Assembly: GCA_937908275.1 (NCBI GenBank)
Contig: CALERA010000073.1
Location: forward strand, 1-7,256
Direction of reading: 5' to 3'
DNA: 7,256 nucleotides
Origin: an uncultured Desulfarculaceae bacterium
GTDB lineage: Bacteria; Desulfobacterota; Desulfarculia; Desulfarculales; Desulfarculaceae
Positions 1 to 6,007 of this stretch are shown in pieces (positions within the stretch are counted from its first letter, which is position 1; the number at the start of each line of letters is the position of its first letter). Position numbers and translations under genes: made by a program. The notes below the pieces were generated by a model. That model was not told the origin of the DNA. It was given only the letters and a program-made list of their open reading frames with translations, and made no database searches.

Positions 1-914
1 TGGAGTTGCTGGGCCGGCGGGAGCTGGGCCGTCAGGCTCTCGCGCTCGCTGACGTCGCGCACCAGACCCTGCAACACGGGCCGGTCCTGATAAGTGGCCA
101 GGGAGACGGTCACCGCCACCTGGAGGCGGCCGCCGTCCGGGAGGTGGGCGGCGTAGACCTCCGGCGGCAGCGGCGCTGGCCCCCGCCGCTCCATCTCGGC
201 CTGGCGCTGGCGGGCCCGGGGGTGCTCCTCCGGGGCCAGGAGGTCCCAGATGCCCAGGGCCGGTCCGCCCTCCGCCGGCAGGCCCAGCCCGGCCCGCAGG
301 CTGGGATTGAGGAACAGGAAGCGCCCGCGGTCCAGGTCGGCCAGGAAATAGCCGTCGGCGGCGGCCTCCACCAGGGAGCGATAGAGCGCCTGGTCCTGGC
401 AGCAGGCTTGTTGGGCGGCCAGGCGGGGTCCGGCCGGACGCAGCAGCAGCAGCAGGCGATCGCGGCCCGCGATGCGCACCCGCCGCGCCCCCAGATCAAT
501 CAGGACCCGGGCGCCGTCGCCGCCGAGGCAGGGCAAGGCGGTGCGAAAAAAGCTCTGGTTTTCCGGCAGGCCGCGCAGGGATTCGCTGAGCCCGGACCGG
601 ACCTCGGGGGCGATGATCGTCTCCAGGCTGGCCCCCGCCAGGCCGGCGCGGGTCTGGCCCAACAGGTCCAGCAGGGCCTGGTTCAGGCTCACCACCACCA
701 GGCTCTCGCCCTCGGCCTCCAGCAGGCCGTCGGACAGGCCCTCGCGCAGCCCCTCCAACTCCCGCCGGAAGTTATCGGCGGTTGGGTCAGGTCGTTGGGC
801 TCGGTTATCGGCCACCGACTCCAGCCGCCGGCGCTGGCGGTGCAGCAGCCAAAGGGGCAGGCTGATAACCGCCGCCACCGAGCTGGCGATCAGGACGGGC
901 AGGGTCCAGGCCAT
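1..914 (-). CDS. Membrane-anchored PAS-domain sensor protein, N-terminal part (3' end outside window)
   Basis: I translated the minus strand from the ATG at 914-912; it stays open for 304 codons to the left edge, so the C-terminus is missing. Residues about 3-24 form one hydrophobic helix followed by a basic stretch (HRQRRR), an inner-membrane anchor with essentially no periplasmic domain. Residues about 50-160 look like a degenerate PAS domain. Residues about 176-292 are a clearer PAS domain, with ADGYFLADLDRGRFLFLNPS and ending in GLVRDVSERESL, the usual exit linker from PAS into a signalling helix. In this family the missing output is most often a histidine kinase, less often a GGDEF or other domain; which one cannot be seen. 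No ligand or cofactor residue is evident. AAGG six bases before the ATG is a modest ribosome site. It follows sfsA on the same strand after 106 nt and may have its own promoter. Confidence 0.85.
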   Translation of the reverse strand, partial: MAWTLPVLIASSVAAVISLPLWLLHRQRRRLESVADNRAQRPDPTADNFRRELEGLREGLSDGLLEAEGESLVVVSLNQALLDLLGQTRAGLAGASLETIIAPEVRSGLSESLRGLPENQSFFRTALPCLGGDGARVLIDLGARRVRIAGRDRLLLLLRPAGPRLAAQQACCQDQALYRSLVEAAADGYFLADLDRGRFLFLNPSLRAGLGLPAEGGPALGIWDLLAPEEHPRARQRQAEMERRGPAPLPPEVYAAHLPDGGRLQVAVTVSLATYQDRPVLQGLVRDVSERESLTAQLPPAQQL

Positions 915-981
915 CTCAAGCCTTGCGTGGGAAAGAAGGATTCTTCACGGCACCGGGACAGTTAGGTCTACGGGTCGTTGG

Positions 982-1001
982 CGATGCCATCCTGCATCGT
1001 A
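982..1001 (-). promoter_or_regulatory. Possible extended -10 promoter and hairpin ahead of the PAS gene
   Basis: In the sfsA-PAS gap the minus strand reads TGTTACGAT, an extended -10 (TGn) with hexamer TACGAT at 1001-996 (4 of 6 matches). Only a poor -35 lies 17 nt upstream. The hexamer overlaps a perfect 6-bp inverted repeat, CGATGC/GCATCG (982-987 and 994-999), with a 6-nt loop. No T-run follows the hairpin, so it does not look like a terminator for sfsA. The promoter reading is tentative. Confidence 0.25.
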
Positions 1002-1020
1002 ACACAAACCGGCCGATTCA

Positions 1021-1755
1021 TCACCCACCCAGCCACAAGGGTATCGTGCGCCAGAGGGAAACCCCCGTGGGCGAGACCCGGGCCTGCACCACCCAGGCCT
1101 CCACCCCGGCGGCCAGGGCCTGCTCCAGCTCCCGGGCGTAGGCCGGGTCGATGTCCCGGGCCGGAGTGAAGCGCTCGGCGTCCTGGCGCTGCACCAGGTA
1201 GACCATGGCCGCGGCCTGGCCCCGGGCGGTCAGGGCGCGCATCTCGCGCAGGTGCTTGGCCCCCCGTTCGGTCACCGCGTCCGGGAAGCGGGCCAGGTCC
1301 CCCTCCACCAGGGTGACGTTCTTCACCTCCACCCAGAGCGGCCCCCGCTCCCGCTCCACCAGCAGGTCCAGGCGGGTGCCGGGGGTGAGCGGCACTTCCG
1401 GCCGCACCGACCGGGCGTCGGCAAAGGGCGGCAAGGCCCGCTGGCGGGCGGCCTCGGCCACCAGTTTGTTGGGCAGGCCGGTGTTGATGCCCACCCAGGC
1501 CCCGCCGATCTGGATCATCTCCCAGGTGTAGGCGGTGCGGCGCTGGGGCTCGGGGTGGTGGCTGAGAAAGACCGGGGCGTGGTCGGCCAGACAGCCCAGC
1601 ATGGAGCCGGAGTTGGGGCAATGGGCGGTCACCCGCTGACCGTCCGCCAGCTCCACCTCGGCCAGGAAGCGCTTGTAACGCCGCACCAGGCGGCCGGGAA
1701 TCAGGGGCTCGGGATAGCGCCAGGTCACCGAGGCCAGGTTTGGCGCGCCCTTCAC
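1021..1755 (-). CDS. sfsA: SfsA family protein (sugar fermentation stimulation protein A)
   Basis: The 244-residue product matches SfsA over its whole length, close to the usual 230-245 residues. Hallmarks in order: YKRFLAEVEL (27-36), HCPNSGSM (45-52), a TWEMIQIGGAWVGINT stretch (77-92), RLDLLVE (128-134), EVKNVTLV (143-150), FPDAVTERGAKHLREM (157-172) and FTPARDIDPAYA (196-207). The D129/E143-x-K145 arrangement fits the PD-(D/E)XK nuclease-like fold assigned to this family. E. coli SfsA was described as a DNA-binding protein affecting maltose metabolism genes; the true cellular role is unsettled. The start is GTG at 1755-1753, overlapping the TGA of the yyaL-like gene as GTGA, so translation is probably coupled and the gene is the distal member of that operon. 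I see no intrinsic terminator after it. Confidence 0.93.
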   Translation of the reverse strand: MKGAPNLASVTWRYPEPLIPGRLVRRYKRFLAEVELADGQRVTAHCPNSGSMLGCLADHAPVFLSHHPEPQRRTAYTWEMIQIGGAWVGINTGLPNKLVAEAARQRALPPFADARSVRPEVPLTPGTRLDLLVERERGPLWVEVKNVTLVEGDLARFPDAVTERGAKHLREMRALTARGQAAAMVYLVQRQDAERFTPARDIDPAYARELEQALAAGVEAWVVQARVSPTGVSLWRTIPLWLGG

Positions 1756-3803
1756 GCCAGGGCCTCGGCCAGCTCCCCGGGGTCGCTGACCGGCCGCTGG
1801 CAGGCGAAGTCCCGGCAGACGTAGGCCGCCGGCCGGCCCTCCACCGGCCCCATGCCGGTGGTGAAGGGGGCCAGTTCGCGGACCCGTTGGCCGGCCTCGC
1901 CCGGGGGCAGCCAGAGCAGGCAGCGCTGGGGGGCGAAGCCGCGCCGGGCCGCCGCGGCCAGGGCCTGGGCGGCGGGGTCGGCCGGATCGCCGGCGATGAC
2001 CACCTCCTGGCCGGGGGAGAGGGCCAGGTCCAGGGCCACCAGCATCTGGGTGTGGGCCATGGGCTGGCTGGTGAGCCCCTCGCCGCAGGCCCGGAAGAGC
2101 TTGCCCGCCGCGCGCTCCAGTTCGCTGCGGCCGGTCAGCCGGGCCAGGCGCACCAGGTTCAGGGCCATCACCGAGTTGCCGCTGGGCAGGGCCCCGTCAT
2201 AGAACTCCTTGTCCCGGATCAGCAGGCGCTCGCCGTCGTGGGGGCTGAAATAGTAGCCGCCGTGGAGTTGATCGGCGAAGAACTCGCCGGCCAGGTCGGT
2301 CAGGCGCAGGGCCTGGTCCAGCCACTGGGGGTCGCCGTCGGCCGCGTGCAGCTCCAGCAGCCCCCAGACCAAAAAGGCGTAGTCCTCCAGATAGCCGGGG
2401 CCGCTGGTCAGGCCCTCGCGCCAGCGGCGCAGGAGCCGGCCGCGCTCGTCGCTCAGCTCGGTGAGGATGAAGCGGGCGGCCTTGCGCGCGGCCGCCAGGT
2501 GGGCGGGCCGGCCCAGGGCCTGGTGGGCCTTGGCCAGGGCCGCGATCATCAGGCCGTTCCAGGCGGTGAGGACCTTGTCGTCCTTCAGGGGCCGGGGCCG
2601 CTGCTGGCGGGCCGCCAGGAGCAGACTCCGGGCCTGGGCCAGGTCGGCGCTGACCGCCGCCGGCTCCAGGCCCCGGGACCGGGCGTAGTCTTCCTCGGTC
2701 CGGGTGACGTGCGGCACGCTGCGGCCGTGCTCGAAGTTGCCCGGGCTGCCCACGTCGTAGTAGCGCCGGAACAGCTCGCCCAGCTCCGGCCCCAGGACCT
2801 CGTCCACCTCCTGGGGGTCCCAGACGTAGAACCGTCCCTCCTCGCCCTGGCTGTCGGCGTCCTCGGCCGAGAAAAACCCGCCCAGGGGATGGGTCAGGTC
2901 CCGCTGCACATAGGCGAAAATCTCCTCCACCACCTGGGCGAAGAAGGGGTCGCCGGTCAACTGGTGGGCCTCGGCGTAGGCCAGGGCCAGGAGGGCCTGG
3001 TCGTAGAGCATCTTCTCGAAGTGGGGCACCAGCCAGCGCTCGTCCACGCTGTAGCGGGCGAAGCCCAGGCCCAGGTGGTCGAAGATGCCGCCCCGGCGCA
3101 TGGCGGTCAGGGTGGCGCGCACCATCTCCAGGGCCTTGGAGCGGGGCGCGCGCAAATGCCAGCGCAGCAGGAAGTTCAGGTGGTGCGGGGTGGGGAACTT
3201 GGGCGCGGAGCCGAAACCGCCCCGCTTGGGGTCGAAGGTCTTGGCCAGTTGCCAGTAGCCCTTTTCCAGGCTCTGGAGGTCGGGCTCGGCCCCGGCGGCC
3301 GGGGGCCGGGGTTGCAGGGCGCGCACCACCTCGGCCCCGGCCTCCATCAGCCGGGGGCGGTCCTCGCGCCACAGGCGGGCGATCTCGCTGATCAGTTGCA
3401 GGAACCCCGGCCGGCCGTACATCCCGGTGGGGGGGAAATAGGTGCCGGCGAAGAATGGCCGCCCCTCGGCGTCCATGAAGATGGTCAACGGCCAGCCGCC
3501 GGAGCCGGTCAGGGCCTGGCAGACGCTCATATAGATGCCGTCCACGTCCGGGCGCTCCTCGCGGTCCACCTTGATGGAGACGAAGTCCCGGTTCAGCGCC
3601 GCCGCCACCCCTTCGTCCTCGAACGACTCGTGGGCCATGACGTGGCACCAATGGCAGGTGGCGTAGCCGATGGACAGGAAGATGGGCTTGTCCTCCTCCC
3701 GCGCCCGGGCGAAGGCCTCCTCGCCCCAGGGGCGCCAGTCCACCGGGTTGTCGGCGTGCTGCAAGAGGTAGGGGCTGGCTTCCTGGGCCAGGCGATTGGG
3801 CAT
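1752..3803 (-). CDS. yyaL: YyaL/DUF255 family protein: N-terminal thioredoxin-like domain plus (alpha/alpha)6-barrel
   Basis: The 683-residue product is full length for the YyaL/SPATA20 family. The N-terminus (about 1-165) is the DUF255 thioredoxin-like domain. It shows QEASPYLLQHADNPVDW, a CHWC motif at 50-53 within GYATCHWCHVM, KVDREERPDVD, GGWPLTIFMD and FFAGTYFPP. The rest (about 180-660) resembles the six-hairpin glycosidase or epimerase-like barrel, with AWNGLMIAALA, LEDYAFLVWGLLELH and FYDGALPSGNSVMAL. It ends with a second cysteine pair (C663, C668). There is no signal peptide, so it should be cytoplasmic. The family's reaction is unknown; redox or sugar-related roles are only suggested by the fold. 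The start is the ATG at 3803-3801, preceded by GGGAGG with good spacing. The frame is open to 4166, but that extension lies antisense to the family match and across the zinc-ribbon gene. It lies between the zinc-ribbon gene and sfsA. Confidence 0.95.
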   Translation of the reverse strand: MPNRLAQEASPYLLQHADNPVDWRPWGEEAFARAREEDKPIFLSIGYATCHWCHVMAHESFEDEGVAAALNRDFVSIKVDREERPDVDGIYMSVCQALTGSGGWPLTIFMDAEGRPFFAGTYFPPTGMYGRPGFLQLISEIARLWREDRPRLMEAGAEVVRALQPRPPAAGAEPDLQSLEKGYWQLAKTFDPKRGGFGSAPKFPTPHHLNFLLRWHLRAPRSKALEMVRATLTAMRRGGIFDHLGLGFARYSVDERWLVPHFEKMLYDQALLALAYAEAHQLTGDPFFAQVVEEIFAYVQRDLTHPLGGFFSAEDADSQGEEGRFYVWDPQEVDEVLGPELGELFRRYYDVGSPGNFEHGRSVPHVTRTEEDYARSRGLEPAAVSADLAQARSLLLAARQQRPRPLKDDKVLTAWNGLMIAALAKAHQALGRPAHLAAARKAARFILTELSDERGRLLRRWREGLTSGPGYLEDYAFLVWGLLELHAADGDPQWLDQALRLTDLAGEFFADQLHGGYYFSPHDGERLLIRDKEFYDGALPSGNSVMALNLVRLARLTGRSELERAAGKLFRACGEGLTSQPMAHTQMLVALDLALSPGQEVVIAGDPADPAAQALAAAARRGFAPQRCLLWLPPGEAGQRVRELAPFTTGMGPVEGRPAAYVCRDFACQRPVSDPGELAEALA

Positions 3804-3927
3804 CTGCTTCCTCCCTTGGCAGGGGCGGGCGATGGAAGGCGCGGGGGAAGGCCTGGCGACCTTCCCCCCTCCGCGACTATCGGCGCTAACGCTCTTTTCG
3901 GGACGCGGGCAGGACGTCCCCAGGGCC
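3804..3927 (-). promoter_or_regulatory. Structured spacer between zinc-ribbon gene and yyaL (two hairpins)
   Basis: This 124-nt gap carries two inverted repeats that the transcript would fold. One has a perfect 9-bp stem, GGGGGAAGG (3843-3851) with CCTTCCCCC (3860-3868), and an 8-nt loop. The other has a 6-bp stem, GGGACG (3900-3905) with CGTCCC (3915-3920), and a 9-nt loop. Neither is followed by a T-run on the minus strand, so they are not standard intrinsic terminators. They could stabilise the 3' end of the short upstream message, act as a processing site or partly attenuate the operon; that is inference. A strong GGGAGG ribosome site for yyaL lies at the end of the gap, and I see no convincing internal promoter. 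Confidence 0.4.
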
Positions 3928-4110
3928 TCAGTCCTCTTTTTCCACCACCTCGCCCTTGTGCTTGGTGCCGCACATGGGGCAGAGGATGTCGATCTCCTTC
4001 TCGTCGCCGATGAACTTCTCGCGCAGCTTCTCCGGGGCCATGAAGCTGATGTCGCCGCAGGCGCAGGCCGGGCACTCGGCCCGGACCTCGAAGCGTTTCT
4101 TCTTGGACAT
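3928..4110 (-). CDS. Small zinc-ribbon protein, function unknown
   Basis: A 60-residue protein begins MSKKKRFEVRAECPACACGD. It has two cysteine knuckles, CPAC at 13-16 and CPMC at 44-47, spaced as in a four-cysteine zinc ribbon. An extra C18 gives CxxCxC, and H51 lies near the second knuckle. Between them is a charged helical stretch (EKLREKFIGDEKEID). The C-terminus is acidic. I do not recognise a named family; such mini zinc ribbons are usually cytoplasmic and of unknown function. The start is supported by GGGAGG nine bases upstream, and the gene sits 60 nt below a perfect TATAAT on the same strand. It is the first gene of the probable operon with yyaL and sfsA. Reading frames on the opposite strand are antisense shadows. 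Confidence 0.85.
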   Translation of the reverse strand: MSKKKRFEVRAECPACACGDISFMAPEKLREKFIGDEKEIDILCPMCGTKHKGEVVEKED

Positions 4111-4150
4111 GACGGCATTCCTCCCGCTGGTCGATTGGCGGCCCGCCTCC

Positions 4151-4188
4151 CTGGCGAGCGTCCCATACTTTGATTATAGGCTCGCCAG
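4151..4188. promoter_or_regulatory. 9-bp inverted repeat bracketing the -10 box (candidate operator)
   Basis: CTGGCGAGC (4151-4159) and GCTCGCCAG (4180-4188) are exact reverse complements separated by 20 nt. The pair encloses the TATAAT at 4173-4178. One arm lies in the -10/-35 spacer and the other lies at or just past the expected transcription start. Arm centres are 29 bp apart, slightly under three helical turns. This geometry suits a dimeric or looping regulator, or a leader stem if transcription started further upstream. No regulator family is recognised from the sequence. Confidence 0.45.
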
Positions 4189-4200
4189 CGGCCCGGGCAA
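4173..4200 (-). promoter_or_regulatory. Sigma-70 type promoter for the zinc-ribbon/yyaL/sfsA operon
   Basis: On the minus strand there is TTGCCC (4200-4195, 4 of 6 to TTGACA), a 16-nt spacer, then TATAAT (4178-4173, 6 of 6). In DNA this GC-rich, an exact -10 in an intergenic position is a strong sign. Transcription should start near 4165, leaving a leader of about 55 nt before the ATG at 4110. Confidence 0.65.
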
Positions 4201-4224
4201 GCCTCTTCCCCCGCCCGGCCCGGC

Positions 4225-4254
4225 TTGACCGCCGCTTCCGGCCAGGCGCATCCT
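4225..4254 (+). promoter_or_regulatory. Weak candidate promoter for the cytochrome P460 gene
   Basis: TTGACC (4225-4230, 5 of 6 to the -35 consensus) is followed after 18 nt by CATCCT (4249-4254, 3 of 6). It is the best candidate I see in the divergent gap before the plus-strand gene, but the -10 is poor and an activator might be needed. Confidence 0.25.
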
Positions 4255-4308
4255 TAAAGGTAGCGCGGCGCGCGCGAGCGCCATTCCCAGCCACCAGCGG
4301 AGGCGGTC

Positions 4309-4776
4309 ATGAAACCCCTGACCATCCTGGCGGCCCTGGGCTTGGCCCTGGCGGCGGCTCCGGTTTTTGGGCAGATGCCCGGGGCCGACGCCCAGGCCCT
4401 CTGGAACCATGTCACCCAGCAAGCGCCCTACCAGCAGTGGGGCCAGTGGCCGGACTTCGCCGGGCTCCAGCCCACCCATTCCCCCCACGGTGATTTGGTG
4501 AAGGTCTACCTGAACTCCGTGACCCTGGCGGCCAAGACCACGCCCCTGCCGGGCGGGGCGCTGATCGTCAAGGAGGGCTACGACGCCGACCAAAGGCTGC
4601 TCAACATCACCGTGATGTACAAGCTGCCGGGCTTCAGCCCCGCCCATGGGGACTGGTTCTGGGCCCGCTACGGCCCCCAGGGCCAGGCCGGGCCTTCGGG
4701 CCAGCCCCGCGGCTGCCTGGGCTGCCATTCGGCCGGGGAGAGCAACGACTACGTGCTCTCCCATCGCTATCGTTAG
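4309..4776 (+). CDS. Secreted cytochrome P460 family c-type cytochrome
   Basis: The 155-residue product starts with a clear signal peptide (MKPLTILAALGLALAAAPVFG, cleavage near 21-22), so it acts in the periplasm. The mature part follows the cytochrome P460 pattern: HSPHGDLVKVYLN (57-69), PGGALIVKEGY (81-91), NITVMYK (99-105), GDWFWARYGPQG (114-125), CLGCH (136-140) and NDYVL (146-150). CLGCH is the covalent heme-c site, with H140 as proximal ligand. Family members bind or oxidise hydroxylamine or NO, and true P460 enzymes have a lysine cross-linked to the heme. Lysines at 65, 76, 88 and 105 are available, but I cannot assign a cross-link, so catalysis is not shown. A GGAGG five bases before the ATG supports the start. 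It is 15 bp upstream of a membrane protein gene and probably cotranscribed with it. Confidence 0.85.
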   Translation: MKPLTILAALGLALAAAPVFGQMPGADAQALWNHVTQQAPYQQWGQWPDFAGLQPTHSPHGDLVKVYLNSVTLAAKTTPLPGGALIVKEGYDADQRLLNITVMYKLPGFSPAHGDWFWARYGPQGQAGPSGQPRGCLGCHSAGESNDYVLSHRYR

Positions 4777-4791
4777 TCAGGAGGCCGCCCC

Positions 4792-5220
4792 ATGCTCTAT
4801 CTCCACCCCCTGGGCCAGATCACGGCCACCCTGCTCTGTCTCTACGCCCTCTGGCTGGGCTGGGCCCGGGTGCGGACCCTGCACCTGGGGCGCAAGACCC
4901 GTTTCCCGCGCCAGCGCCACGCCTGGGTGGGCGGGCTGGGCCTGGGCCTGATGACCCTGGGGGTCTTCGGCGGCCTGTTCATGGCGCGCCTGTATTTCGG
5001 CGCCTGGCTGCGCACCGGCGAGCACGGGCTGGTGGGTCTGGCCATGCTGCCCTTCCTGGCCTTCGGCCTGGCCAGCGGCTGGGTGCTGTATCAGCGCCCC
5101 GCGCCGCGCAAGCGGCTGCCCCTGCTGCACGGGCCCAACAATCTCTGGGTGCTGGCCCTGGCCCTCTACCAGTTCTGGGAGGGCCGCGAGGTCATCGAGC
5201 ACTTCCTGCGCGACCTGTGA
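4792..5220 (+). CDS. Four-helix membrane protein, DUF4079-like (b561-type heme-binding candidate)
   Basis: The 142-residue protein has four hydrophobic segments, about 7-29, 45-66, 77-99 and 115-130, and so lies in the inner membrane. Its pattern resembles DUF4079: LHPLGQ at 4-9, RHAWVGG at 42-48, a long glycine-rich second helix, TGEHGLVGLAM at 75-85, LLHGPNN at 111-117 and a final LYQFWEG. Histidines H5, H43, H78 and H113 sit at or near helix ends, as in b-type cytochromes of the b561 kind. Heme binding is an inference; DUF4079 has no established biochemical role. AGGAGG seven bases before the ATG gives a strong ribosome site. The 15-bp gap to the upstream cytochrome suggests a shared transcript and perhaps electron exchange with it. 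No clear intrinsic terminator follows. Confidence 0.8.
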   Translation: MLYLHPLGQITATLLCLYALWLGWARVRTLHLGRKTRFPRQRHAWVGGLGLGLMTLGVFGGLFMARLYFGAWLRTGEHGLVGLAMLPFLAFGLASGWVLYQRPAPRKRLPLLHGPNNLWVLALALYQFWEGREVIEHFLRDL

Positions 5221-5310
5221 ATCGGGGGCCGCACCGGTCCCCGCGGGTCCACCACGCGGCCGGGACGAGAAATGATCAGGCCAGGCAAGGTCTTGACGGT
5301 GATTTTTTTG

Positions 5311-5338
5311 TGAAGAGCCGCCGGGAGGCGGCCGATAA
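5311..5338 (+). promoter_or_regulatory. Possible sigma-28 (FliA) promoter for the 177-aa gene
   Basis: GCCGATAA at 5331-5338 equals the published sigma-28 -10 consensus. TGAAG (5311-5315), 15 nt upstream, is an imperfect match to the TAAAG start of the -35, and a T-run (5303-5309) lies just before it. Start would be near 5345, giving a leader of about 70 nt. A caution is that the first two bases of the -10 belong to a perfect hairpin, GCCGCC-GGGA-GGCGGC (5317-5332), so the match could be chance. No flagellar gene is visible nearby. Confidence 0.4.
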
Positions 5339-5413
5339 GGCTTGCAGGGGAGCGGACTTTATCCAAGCCGTTATTTGTGGTAGGGTTTCGCCAGACGAGG
5401 AGAGACCAGTCCC

Positions 5414-5947
5414 ATGAACCGCATCGACCAGTTGAAGCCGGGTCAGACCCCGCCCGGAGCCCCGACCCAGCCGGCGTCCCGGCCCCAGGGCGCGCCCTCG
5501 TTCCAGGAGCTGCTGGACCAGGCCAACCAGGCCGGGCAGACCAGCCAGAGCGGCGGGCTCGCCTCCGGCCTGGGCCTGGAGGGGCTGGCCGGGGTCCAGG
5601 CCGCCGACGCGGTCAACCCCCTGGCGGCCATCGCCGGAACCGAGGCCCTGGGTCCGGACGAGACCGAGGGCCTGCTGCGGGCCGAGCGGACCCTGGACCT
5701 GCTGGAGGCCTACCAGACCGGCCTGGCCGACGGCAAGAAGAGCCTCAAGGAGCTGTCGGGGCTGGTGAAGGCCCTGGACGAAGAGGTCGGGGAGCTCACC
5801 ACGGCCCTGCAGCAGCTCCAGCCCGATTCCAAACTGCACGGCTTGATGAGCCAGGTGGCGGTGACCGCCATGGTGGAGAGCATCAAGTTCAACCGGGGCG
5901 ACTACAACCCCTCCGCGCCCGAGGCCGGCGAGGAAGCCGAGGCCTGA
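5414..5947 (+). CDS. Uncharacterised 177-residue soluble helical protein
   Basis: I do not recognise a named family. Residues 1-80 are low-complexity, rich in P, Q, G and A, with a short SFQELLDQA helix (29-37), like the disordered heads of some flagellar export-linked proteins. Residues about 82-162 are a compact helical part: a leucine-rich helix (TEGLLRAERTLDLLEAYQTG), a second with KSLKELSGLVKALDEEVGEL, then SKLHGLMSQVAVTAMVESIK and an FNRGDY turn (159-164). The tail is acidic. There is no signal peptide or membrane segment, so it is probably cytoplasmic. AGGAGA ten bases before the ATG supports the start. It is a single-gene unit, with a possible FliA promoter before it and an intrinsic terminator after it. 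A flagellum-related role is a hypothesis resting on the promoter and the N-terminal style. Confidence 0.88.
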   Translation: MNRIDQLKPGQTPPGAPTQPASRPQGAPSFQELLDQANQAGQTSQSGGLASGLGLEGLAGVQAADAVNPLAAIAGTEALGPDETEGLLRAERTLDLLEAYQTGLADGKKSLKELSGLVKALDEEVGELTTALQQLQPDSKLHGLMSQVAVTAMVESIKFNRGDYNPSAPEAGEEAEA

Positions 5948-5971
5948 GCCCCGGCCCGCGCCCGATCGCCC

Positions 5972-6002
5972 CGCCCCGGCCCCCTGGCCGGGGCGAGTTT
6001 TT
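5972..6002 (+). terminator. Rho-independent terminator after the 177-aa gene
   Basis: A perfect 10-bp GC stem, CGCCCCGGCC (5972-5981) with GGCCGGGGCG (5986-5995), has a CCCT loop and is followed by AG and TTTTT (5998-6002). It lies 24 nt past the TGA. There is no matching A-run on its left side, so it should not stop the convergent minus-strand gene. Confidence 0.9.
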
Positions 6003-6007
6003 GGGGG

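Noticed and set aside
6..965. 319-residue open frame on the plus strand
   Set aside because: Antisense to the PAS sensor, whose minus-strand translation gives a membrane helix and PAS motifs. The plus-strand product is low-complexity.
982..999. Hairpin as sfsA terminator
   Set aside because: The stem is only 6 bp and no T-run follows on the minus strand.
2197..3651. 484-residue minus-strand frame inside yyaL
   Set aside because: It is a same-strand, out-of-frame shadow of yyaL, rich in R, P and G, with no start context.
1740..4013. 757-residue open frame on the plus strand
   Set aside because: It lies antisense to yyaL. Composition is G, A, Q, L and V rich with no domain; it is a product of high GC. 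The minus strand has clear family motifs throughout.
3804..4166. N-terminal extension of yyaL to an 804-residue protein
   Set aside because: The extension overlaps the zinc-ribbon gene in another frame and lacks family similarity; the ATG at 3803 has GGGAGG before it and begins with the family's usual N-terminus.
5223..5259. Possible terminator after the DUF4079-like gene
   Set aside because: Only short GC dyads (for example CCGCG/CGCGG at 5241-5245 and 5255-5259) are present and no T-run follows within a useful distance.
5293..5309. TTGACG plus T-run as a sigma-70 promoter for the 177-aa gene
   Set aside because: A -35-like TTGACG exists, but the sequence 16-18 nt downstream is GC-rich with no -10.
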